Assembly: GCF_049446075.1 (NCBI RefSeq)
Contig: NZ_JBMSEB010000001.1
Span: forward strand, 1,736,001 to 1,800,000
Length of the DNA: 64,000 nt
Source: Humibacter sp049446075
Lineage (GTDB): Bacteria > Actinomycetota > Actinomycetes > Actinomycetales > Microbacteriaceae
Reading direction: 5' to 3'
A model generated the notes under the pieces. That model was not told the origin of the DNA and made no database searches. It worked only from the letters and a program-made list of their open reading frames with translations. Position 1 is the stretch's first letter. Every line of letters starts with the position of its first letter. Positions 8,170 to 14,997 of the stretch are shown piece by piece. A program made the position numbers and the translations under genes.

Positions 8170-9867
8170 TCAGCGCTGCACGGCGAACGACTCGCCAGGA
8201 CGAACGGCGCGCAGCTGGTACGCGCCGGAGAATCCGAGTGACCGGGTCACCCACCGTGGGGTGACGGTGCGGGCGCCCAGGTCGAACGACAACGTCAGGC
8301 GGTGCGGAGTATCGATGAAGGCGACGTCGATGCGCAGCACGCCATCGGAGGAGCGGATGCCGCCCCGCACGGCCACCGGGACCTCGAGCGTTCCCGACTC
8401 CCCACCATTGGTCACGACCCACTCGCCGTCACCGACGAGCCCGCCCACCGTGCCTGTCGGTGTCGTCGAAGTGCGCTCCGGAGCGACTGCCGCGAGCCAG
8501 CCGTCTGCTGCCTCTGCAGCCGAGGTCGCTTCGGCCGGCGGGATGGCGGCCGCCTCCGCACTGCCCTGCTCGCGCACGACGACTCGCCATCCACTCGCGC
8601 CGGACCCGTGCTCGCGCTCCAAGGCCACCGAGGTCAGGGTCTCATACTCCTCGAGCGATACGTCTTCGGCGGACCGCTGGTACTCGCCGGCGGCCGCGGC
8701 ATCGAGTTCGGTCAATGAGAGGAACTCTTCCTCGCTCGCACCCTCCTGCGCCGTGGCGATCGGGAAGCCGATGCCCCGGCGGATGCCGTGCAGCGCGTCG
8801 CCGCCGCCGGTCTCCTGAAGCGGCTCGTCGCGGAACGCCGGAAGCAGATGCTTCCACACGCGGTTCAGCAGGTCTTGCATGTCGACGGTCTGCGACGTGA
8901 TGGCCACGACGGCGTCGTGCTCTGGCAGCACGATGCAGTACTGGCCGAAGGCTCCGTCTCCGCGGTAGCCGTGCCGCGCCATCCAGAACTGGAAGCCGTA
9001 CCCCTGCTCCCAGTCCGAGTCGGCCTTGGTGAGGGAGTTGCGCAGAGCGTTGTCGACCTGGAGGCTCGTCGCCTGCCGCACCCACGACTCGGACAGCAGG
9101 CGCTTGCCGTTCCACACACCGTGCCGCAGGTAGAGTTGCCCCAGCTTCGCGACGGATTCGGGAGTCGTGAACAGCCCGGAGAAGCCCAGTTCGACATCGA
9201 CGGGCTCCTGTTGCCAGCCGACGGGAGCGATACCGAGCGGCTCGAGCAGTCTCGGTCGCAGGTACTCGCTCAAGCGCACGCCTGATCGGCGTTGGACGAT
9301 GGCGCCGAGCGTGTAGGTCGCGAGCTGGTTGTAGGTGAAGACGCTGCCCGGTTCACGCTCCGGCGGTGTACCGAGGAACGCCTTGATCGGATGCTCGGGA
9401 TCCATCGCGAACGCGACGATCATGTCGTTCAGGTGGCCGGTCGCCATGGACGCGAGGTGCCGCACCAGGATGCCTCTGCTCGCGCGCGCAACGCTGTCGG
9501 CGTACTCCGGAAAGTAGTCTGCGGCAGGCGCGTCCAGGTCGAGAAGGCCCTCCGCGGCCGCGAATCCGGCCGCGGTCGACGTGAAGCTCTTGCTGAGGGA
9601 GTAGACGAGTTGGGGCCGATCGAGCGCGTACGGCTCCCACTGTGCCGACGCGATCACGGCGCCGTGCCGAACCACGACGAGAGCGTGCGGGTCCTGCGTC
9701 GGGTCGCCGTCCAGGTCGTCGATGAGCGAACGGATGCCCGCCGGGTCCACCCCCTCGGCCTCGGCACTGCTACGGCGCCAGCCGGCCTGATTCGCTTCCC
9801 ACCCGCGGGCCAGGCCATCCTCATCGATCGTCATTTCGCGGGCGTGGTCGGCGTCGTTGCTGCTCAC
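8170..9867 (-). CDS. Serine hydrolase, beta-lactamase/penicillin-binding-protein-like fold
   Basis: The roughly 565-residue protein has the class C beta-lactamase-type active-site motif SLSK (Ser and Lys about residue 93) in VYSLSKSFTSTAAG, the YNQLATYTLG region as the second (Tyr) motif, and a C-terminal beta-rich extension of about 200 residues beyond the usual domain. It has no evident signal peptide. Members include esterases and peptidases, so antibiotic hydrolysis should not be assumed. GTG 9867 is chosen: GAGAGG is spaced 6 nt from it but directly abuts the ATG at 9873. It is divergent from the MBL-fold gene across the 9930-9948 palindrome. Confidence 0.85.
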   Translation of the reverse strand: MSSNDADHAREMTIDEDGLARGWEANQAGWRRSSAEAEGVDPAGIRSLIDDLDGDPTQDPHALVVVRHGAVIASAQWEPYALDRPQLVYSLSKSFTSTAAGFAAAEGLLDLDAPAADYFPEYADSVARASRGILVRHLASMATGHLNDMIVAFAMDPEHPIKAFLGTPPEREPGSVFTYNQLATYTLGAIVQRRSGVRLSEYLRPRLLEPLGIAPVGWQQEPVDVELGFSGLFTTPESVAKLGQLYLRHGVWNGKRLLSESWVRQATSLQVDNALRNSLTKADSDWEQGYGFQFWMARHGYRGDGAFGQYCIVLPEHDAVVAITSQTVDMQDLLNRVWKHLLPAFRDEPLQETGGGDALHGIRRGIGFPIATAQEGASEEEFLSLTELDAAAAGEYQRSAEDVSLEEYETLTSVALEREHGSGASGWRVVVREQGSAEAAAIPPAEATSAAEAADGWLAAVAPERTSTTPTGTVGGLVGDGEWVVTNGGESGTLEVPVAVRGGIRSSDGVLRIDVAFIDTPHRLTLSFDLGARTVTPRWVTRSLGFSGAYQLRAVRPGESFAVQR

Positions 9868-9929
9868 TGGCATCCTCTCGATTTCGTCATGACGAGCCTT
9901 CCACGTCTGCACGAAGGCCGCGAGCACTG

Positions 9930-9948
9930 TATACAACAGTGTTGTATA
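9930..9948. promoter_or_regulatory. 19-bp perfect palindromic operator
   Basis: TATACAACA and TGTTGTATA are exact inverted repeats around a single central G. The site lies between the divergent serine hydrolase (start 9867) and MBL-fold (start 9975) genes and contains TATA-like -10 sequence for both directions. The MarR-family gene at 10691 is the nearest encoded candidate to bind it. Confidence 0.75.
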
Positions 9949-9974
9949 GTTGCGCACACATCGTGAGGAGACAT

Positions 9975-10628
9975 ATGAAGCTGACCAGGCACGAGCACGC
10001 TTGCGTGACGATCGAGCACGACGGGACGACGATCGTCATCGATCCGGGAACCCTGACGCCCGCCGCCGCCGACCTGCTCAGGAACGCGCACGCCGCGTTG
10101 ATCACGCACGACCACTTCGACCACTTCGACGCGGATGCCGTGCGGGCCGCTCTCGAGGAGCAACCGGAGTTGCGCGTGTACGGACCTCAAGCAGTGGCGG
10201 ACGCGCTGGCCGGCACCTCCGCGGCGGCCGAAGGGCGTGTGGTCGCCCTCACCGAAGACGCGCAGCTGACCGTGGGCGCCGTCGACGTGACGGCCTTCGC
10301 CGGGTTGCACGGCGTGATCCACCCCGAGATCCCGGTCCCGGCCAACGTCGCCTACCTCGTAGGCGGAAAGGTGCTGCATCCCGGTGACGCGTACATCGCT
10401 CCCGGCGCGCCGGTCGACACGCTCCTGCTCCCCACCTCTGGCCCGTGGACGGTGACCGCACAAGCGATCGACTACGTGAGGTCGGTTGCGCCGCGCCAGA
10501 CCATCCCCATTCATGACGCGATCCTCAGCGAGTTGGGCAGGGCCGGCTCACAGAGGATGCTCGGTGAAACGGGCCCAACGCGAACCCCGATGCTCCAGAC
10601 GGCACCCGGACAGTCGGTCGAGTTGTGA
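9975..10628 (+). CDS. MBL-fold metallo-hydrolase
   Basis: The 217-residue protein has the metallo-beta-lactamase-fold metal motif in ITHDHFDHFDAD (about residues 43-53; HxHxDH-like), downstream His ligands in GLHGVIHPE and HPGDAYI, and a C-terminal IPIHD. It belongs with UlaG/YtnP-like small MBL hydrolases whose substrates vary. ATG 9975 follows GAGGAG (9965-9970). It is probably controlled from the palindrome at 9930-9948 and is followed 62 nt later by a MarR gene on the same strand. Confidence 0.82.
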   Translation: MKLTRHEHACVTIEHDGTTIVIDPGTLTPAAADLLRNAHAALITHDHFDHFDADAVRAALEEQPELRVYGPQAVADALAGTSAAAEGRVVALTEDAQLTVGAVDVTAFAGLHGVIHPEIPVPANVAYLVGGKVLHPGDAYIAPGAPVDTLLLPTSGPWTVTAQAIDYVRSVAPRQTIPIHDAILSELGRAGSQRMLGETGPTRTPMLQTAPGQSVEL

Positions 10629-10690
10629 CGGCGACGCCGCACCGCGCCGGCTGCCGATCACGATCAGGCGGCCGGACCTAGGGTTCTCAG

Positions 10691-11113
10691 ATGGCCGAAT
10701 CGGATGCCCGCGCGCTCGCTGAAGACCTGCGCCTCGCGATCAGCAGGCTCGTACGTGCCACGCGCGCGCAGAGCTCAGGCCTGCCCCGCGTGCACGCCGA
10801 GGCACTGGCGCAGCTCGACGCGGAGGGCGCGCAGACGATAGCCCAGCTCGCAGCACGACGAGGCGTGCGCCACCAGGGCATGAGCAGAGCGGTGGCCGAG
10901 TTGGAGTCGACCGGTTACGTGTCTCGCTCGCCGAACCCGTCGGACGGTCGCGGGTACGTCATCTCGCTCACGGAGGCGGGGCACGCGGCACTCGAACACG
11001 GCCGGGATCTGCGCAGGGATCTGCTCGCGCGCGCGATAACGGAGCGTCTCGACGACGAGCAGCTCGAGCTCCTGAAGCAGGTGCCCGAGCTGCTCAGGCG
11101 CATCACGCCGTAG
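10691..11113 (+). CDS. MarR-family transcriptional regulator
   Basis: The 140-residue winged-helix protein has the recognition segment QTIAQLAARRGVRHQGMSRA (about residues 40-60), followed by the wing SPNPSDGRGYVISLT. It probably autoregulates and may control the MBL-fold/serine hydrolase pair through the upstream palindrome (inference from neighbourhood). TAGGGT (10679-10684) lies 6 nt before ATG 10691 and no Shine-Dalgarno is visible, so the mRNA is probably leaderless. Confidence 0.85.
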   Translation: MAESDARALAEDLRLAISRLVRATRAQSSGLPRVHAEALAQLDAEGAQTIAQLAARRGVRHQGMSRAVAELESTGYVSRSPNPSDGRGYVISLTEAGHAALEHGRDLRRDLLARAITERLDDEQLELLKQVPELLRRITP

Positions 11114-11149
11114 CTACGCCACCGGCAACCATGTGCGACGCCGGCACTC

Positions 11150-12454
11150 CTACTTCAGTTGCGACGTGAGCGTGTTCTGCAACGTGGTCAAAGCATCCTT
11201 CGGCGTCGCCTTCAAAGCCAGCACGCTCTGCGCGAAGTTCGTCATGGCAGGAGTGCTGTCGACCAGGGTGACGTTCGAGAAGAGCGCGGCACCACCAGGA
11301 GCGGCCCACGTCTTGCAGACCGGTTGCCATACCGAGATCATTTTCGCGGCGTTCTTGTCCGCCTGGAACTCCTTGGTCTGGGCGATCGACTTGAGCACGG
11401 GCAGCCCGGGACCGGTCCCCTGAGTCCACAGCGGCGCCATGTTCTTGTAGTAGTAGGTGAGGAACGCCTCCGACCCCTTCTGCGACGGGGTGTTGGTGTA
11501 CATCATGATGTTGTTCGGGAACGAGAGCGTGCCCTTCTTGCCGCTCGCCGATACGAGCGGGTCGCCGACATACATGTCGGGGCCGGCGTCCCCGCCCACC
11601 TGGGAGGCGAGGCCCGGCGCCTCGAAGCCCATGGCGAAGCGCCCCGCCTTCCACTGCGAATACGCGTTGTTGGTCGAGTAGCCGGTGCTGCCTGGGTCCA
11701 TGTACCCCTTCTTGACCATCTCCACCACGAAGTCGAGCGCCTCGATGTTCTGCTGCGTCACGCAGTTCGGCTTCTGCTCCGCGTCGAAGAGGCCGCCGCC
11801 GTTGTTGATCAGCAGCGCGACGAGGATCTGGAAGCCGTTGCCCTGCGCTCCCGACGAGATGCCGAAGCCGTATACGCCGTTCTTCTTCAGCGCCTCGCAC
11901 GCGTTCAGGTAGGACTGCCAGTCGGTGGGCGGCTCGACTCCCGCCTGGTCCAGAAGCGACTTGCGGTACCAGAGCACCCGCATGTCGAGGTTGTAGGGAA
12001 CTGCGACATAACCCTCAGGGGTCTTCATCGTGTCGATGAGGCCGGGGAGGAAGTCGTCATACAGCCCGTTCTTCTTCCACGAGTCCAGCAGTCCGTCGGC
12101 ATACGCGATGTGGTGCTGCTTGGAGAACTGGAAGGCCTGCGTTCCACTGCCGCTGCTGACGGCCGGACCCGTTCCAGATGCCACGGCCGATGCGAACGTC
12201 GTCGTGAAGTTGGCCCATTGCACGGACTGATAAGTGGCCGCCGGCAGCGAGCCACTTGGCTTGTAGCCAAGCGTGATCTTCTTGTCCAGCGGAGCGAACT
12301 TCACGTTGCCCCATGGCATGTTCCAGAACTTGATCGGTTTGCCGCCGGCCCCGGTCGAGGAGCATGCGGCAAGAAGCGTCGCAGCGGCCACGCCGCCTGT
12401 GACGGCCATGAAGCCACGCCGCGAGAGAGCTGCAGCACTGGGTGAGCTGTTCAT
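11150..12454 (-). CDS. Extracellular solute-binding lipoprotein of a carbohydrate ABC transporter
   Basis: The 434-residue protein begins with a Tat-like signal (SRRGF) running into a lipobox (LLAAC, Cys about 30), followed by a type-1 sugar-binding fold with the typical RFAMGFEAPGL and LPVLKS segments. It would capture a sugar outside the membrane and hand it to permeases. No permease or ATPase gene is adjacent, so partners must be elsewhere. It is divergent from a LacI gene, and a TTTGCGCAAA operator lies about 65 nt upstream of the start, so sugar-dependent derepression is likely. Confidence 0.85.
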   Translation of the reverse strand: MNSSPSAAALSRRGFMAVTGGVAAATLLAACSSTGAGGKPIKFWNMPWGNVKFAPLDKKITLGYKPSGSLPAATYQSVQWANFTTTFASAVASGTGPAVSSGSGTQAFQFSKQHHIAYADGLLDSWKKNGLYDDFLPGLIDTMKTPEGYVAVPYNLDMRVLWYRKSLLDQAGVEPPTDWQSYLNACEALKKNGVYGFGISSGAQGNGFQILVALLINNGGGLFDAEQKPNCVTQQNIEALDFVVEMVKKGYMDPGSTGYSTNNAYSQWKAGRFAMGFEAPGLASQVGGDAGPDMYVGDPLVSASGKKGTLSFPNNIMMYTNTPSQKGSEAFLTYYYKNMAPLWTQGTGPGLPVLKSIAQTKEFQADKNAAKMISVWQPVCKTWAAPGGAALFSNVTLVDSTPAMTNFAQSVLALKATPKDALTTLQNTLTSQLK

Positions 12455-12518
12455 CGAATTTCCTCCGCTAAGCCGATCCTGCGTCGGCGCTCGTCGTTGA
12501 ACGTGGAGAACGGACGTG

Positions 12519-12530
12519 CTTTGCGCAAAG
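12519..12530. promoter_or_regulatory. LacI-family operator O1
   Basis: CTTTGCGCAAAG is a perfect 12-bp palindrome with the central CG step typical of LacI-family sites. It lies 65 nt upstream of the solute-binding protein start on the minus strand. A second copy (12607-12618) is 88 bp away centre to centre, which would allow looping. Confidence 0.75.
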
Positions 12531-12606
12531 TACCGTCATTTGTTCAGCTGTCGGCCATATCTTGACAGCCAATTTTCCCGATTGCAACCGGGATGGTGGC
12601 TAAGGC

Positions 12607-12618
12607 GTTTGCGCAAAC
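12607..12618. promoter_or_regulatory. LacI-family operator O2
   Basis: GTTTGCGCAAAC shares the TTTGCGCAAA core with O1 and ends 25 nt before the LacI start codon at 12644. This placement suggests autorepression of the regulator gene. Confidence 0.75.
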
Positions 12619-12643
12619 TCTCGTCCTCGATATGCTCGTGCTC

Positions 12644-13693
12644 ATGACGGATGGCGCGAGTAACCGGCCGCCGCAGCGCGCGACGCTGTCGATGGTCGCC
12701 GAGGTCGCGGGCACGAGCATCCCCACGGTCTCCAAGGTGCTGCGGGGCGGCACCGACGTCTCGCCGGCCACGCGTTTGAGGGTGATGGATGCCGTGCGCA
12801 GCGTCGGCTACACGCGCCGGGCATCCGCATCGCCTGTCGTCCCCCCGGCCAGCGAGAGCCGGCCAGGCATGATCGACCTCGTCGTGAACCATGTCGAGGG
12901 CTCGTGGGCGAACAGCGTACTCACCGGGGTGGAACGCGTGGCGTCCGAAGCCGACCTCGACGTCGTGATCACGCTGGTGCGCAACGGGGCCGACTGGGTA
13001 TCGCGGTTGCTGCGGCGCCCGTCCGCCGGAGCCGTCGTTGTGCTGGTCGACCCGACGTCCAGCCAGGTGCAGGCACTTGCCGCCGCACACATCCCGGTCG
13101 TGCTGATCGATCCCATGACCAAGCCGGCGGTCGAGGTGGCAAGCGTGGGCGTGGCGAACTGGGACGGCGGGCGCCTCGCCGCCGAGCATCTGACCTCCCT
13201 CGGGCATCGGCGCCTCGGCGTCATCGCAGGGGCAAAGGCGCACGTCTACAGCAGGGCCAGGATCGACGGCTTTCGCTCCGCAGTGGATGCGGCCGCATCG
13301 GACGGTTCAGCCGTACGCGTCGGGTACGCGGACTGGGACCGCGGGCTTGCCGCGCGTCAGACCCACGAGTTGCTCGAGCGCGATCCGGGGCTCACCGCGA
13401 TCTTCGCATGCTCGGACATCATGGCTCTCGGGGTCTACGACGCCCTGAAGGCTGCCAGCAGGAGCATCCCAGCCGATGTGAGCGTGGTCGGATTCGACGA
13501 CGTGCCAGAAGCAGAGTGGGCCAGGCCCTCGCTCACCACCATCAGGCAGCCGAGCGCGGAGATGGGGGCAACGGCCGTGCGGATGCTTCTGGAGCTGATC
13601 GGAAGGGGAACGGCGGCGGGTGGCGCAGTTCCGCGGTGGGAGATGTCGACCGAACTCGTCGTGCGGGAGTCCACGTCCGGCCCAGCGGCCTGA
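12644..13693 (+). CDS. LacI-family transcriptional regulator
   Basis: The 349-residue protein has an N-terminal LacI helix-turn-helix (TLSMVAEVAGTSIPTVSKVL, about residues 14-33, with the hinge SPATRLRVMDAV) and a periplasmic-binding-protein-like effector domain ending in VVGFDDVPEAEWARPSLTTI. It most likely represses itself and the divergent sugar-binding lipoprotein through the two TTTGCGCAAA sites. ATG 12644 has no Shine-Dalgarno. The in-frame GTG at 12593 would place operator O2 inside the coding region and is rejected. Confidence 0.88.
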   Translation: MTDGASNRPPQRATLSMVAEVAGTSIPTVSKVLRGGTDVSPATRLRVMDAVRSVGYTRRASASPVVPPASESRPGMIDLVVNHVEGSWANSVLTGVERVASEADLDVVITLVRNGADWVSRLLRRPSAGAVVVLVDPTSSQVQALAAAHIPVVLIDPMTKPAVEVASVGVANWDGGRLAAEHLTSLGHRRLGVIAGAKAHVYSRARIDGFRSAVDAAASDGSAVRVGYADWDRGLAARQTHELLERDPGLTAIFACSDIMALGVYDALKAASRSIPADVSVVGFDDVPEAEWARPSLTTIRQPSAEMGATAVRMLLELIGRGTAAGGAVPRWEMSTELVVRESTSGPAA

Positions 13694-13912
13694 CCGGCCG
13701 TACTCGGACGGAACCCAGGCGAGCAGCGTATCGAGGGCCGGGCAGAATTTGGCGAAACCTGAGGATTTCCCGCGGCGTCTCCGCTGGTCGGTCTGAGACG
13801 ATCGGGGGGCTGCGTTTCGCAGTGCGCCGCAACCCGATGCGGGCGAGAGCCACCCCGAAGCGATCGCCCGGCCTGGCGAACACCCCTTCGTTCGAAGGTC
13901 GCGGTTCGGCGG

Positions 13913-13954
13913 CGGACCCGCCCCACCCTGCAGAGCACCGTTGGGGCGGGTCCG
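13913..13954. terminator. Strong hairpin between convergent LacI and AfsA-like genes
   Basis: CGGACCCGCCCCA (13913-13925) pairs perfectly with TGGGGCGGGTCCG (13942-13954) over 13 bp with a 16-nt loop. It lies 34 nt beyond the stop of the AfsA-like gene on the minus strand and 220 nt beyond the LacI gene. It is the only structured element in the 294-bp interval. Confidence 0.65.
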
Positions 13955-13987
13955 GCCGTCCGGCGCGTTGCGCCAGGAGACCGCTCC

Positions 13988-14833
13988 CTAGTCGATCCGA
14001 CCGATGGGGGATTCGTCGTAGCTGTCGGTGTCGGTGATCGCCGTCGCGATGGCCCTACCCGACTGCGCGAAGGCAGCATGCACGCCGTGCGAGGTGAAGT
14101 CGGCTTCGACGATCGTCTCAGCGCGCAGTTCGCCGAAGCCGGGGAACGACACGGTGAGGAAGCGCGGAGGCGCGCTGAAGGCATCTTCGTGCACTAGCGC
14201 CGAGGCGTGGAGCAGAAGCATGCCGGGCAGGTGGTCGACTGCGTGGTCGAAGAAGAACGGGTCGGCCTCGTCCACCCTCAGCCGCGCACGCAAGTGGTCG
14301 CTGTCGCGTTCGATCGTATCGATGAGTGCCGCGCCGGCATCCCGGATGTCATCACCCAGCCGCTCGGCATGCCGCCTGATCGCGCGGTACTCACTGTCGC
14401 TGAGCACACGCGCCCCGACGTGCCCGGATGCCACGCCAGGCAGCCGGTAGTCGACCTCGAGAATGAACGGCAGGTCTTTGCGATAGCGGATGTCGGCGAA
14501 CGTCACCTCGAGCTTGCCCTCGAATGCCCCAAAGCGCGGGAAGTAGAGGTTGTCGGTCTCAACTTGCAACGTCATCGTGGAGACGACGAACTGCACCGAG
14601 TGGCCCATTCCGAGGCCGGCCACGCAGATCGCCAGCCCTGCCTGCCGGAACGCCTCGGCCAGCAGCGTCACGGGAATGCGCGAGGGCACGGGATGGCACA
14701 GCCAATGGCTGCGCGGGATCTCGATCTCGGCAGACCAGGTCTGCTCGGTTACTTGCTCGATCGCCCAAACGAGCGTTTCCGATCGAGTGGAGCGGTGAGC
14801 GGCACTGCTGTCAATGAGAGGCAACGGATGCAC
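13988..14833 (-). CDS. AfsA-like A-factor biosynthesis hotdog-domain protein
   Basis: The 281-residue protein has two hotdog-like halves, as in AfsA/ScbA, the enzymes that condense a beta-ketoacyl thioester with dihydroxyacetone phosphate to start gamma-butyrolactone signals (known for Streptomyces). The first half has LLAEAFRQAG (about residues 57-66), matching AfsA LLVAEAMRQAA. The second has DHLPGMLLLHASAL (about 197-210), matching the AfsA signature DHVPGMLLLEAARQA. The second copy lacks the Glu and Arg that the first retains, so activity may differ. The start is GTG 14833 or TTG 14824. It is the third minus-strand gene after the response regulator and histidine kinase. An ArpA-like receptor gene lies 3.5 kb away. 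Confidence 0.82.
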   Translation of the reverse strand: MHPLPLIDSSAAHRSTRSETLVWAIEQVTEQTWSAEIEIPRSHWLCHPVPSRIPVTLLAEAFRQAGLAICVAGLGMGHSVQFVVSTMTLQVETDNLYFPRFGAFEGKLEVTFADIRYRKDLPFILEVDYRLPGVASGHVGARVLSDSEYRAIRRHAERLGDDIRDAGAALIDTIERDSDHLRARLRVDEADPFFFDHAVDHLPGMLLLHASALVHEDAFSAPPRFLTVSFPGFGELRAETIVEADFTSHGVHAAFAQSGRAIATAITDTDSYDESPIGRID

Positions 14834-14865
14834 CCTTAGCTTGTCGAGTTCGCGCTGAAAACGGC

Positions 14866-14892
14866 GAACCGACCGACAGGCTCGGCCGGTTC
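14866..14892. promoter_or_regulatory. Imperfect 27-bp palindrome upstream of the AfsA-like gene
   Basis: GAACCGACCGA (14866-14876) and TCGGCCGGTTC (14882-14892) are inverted repeats with one mismatch and a 5-nt centre. The nearest edge is 33 nt upstream of the AfsA-like start. Size, symmetry and the ACCG/CGGT core are reminiscent of sites bound by ArpA/ScbR-type receptors. The assignment as the ArpA-like protein's operator is inference. Confidence 0.5.
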
Positions 14893-14997
14893 AACCATCT
14901 GACCGCTTCGGGTACGGCCGCGCGATGTGCTCCAACACTAGCGGCCGGCCGGCGCTCACGGACGCGGATTCGTGTCCCCCAATCAGGCCCTAGCGGC

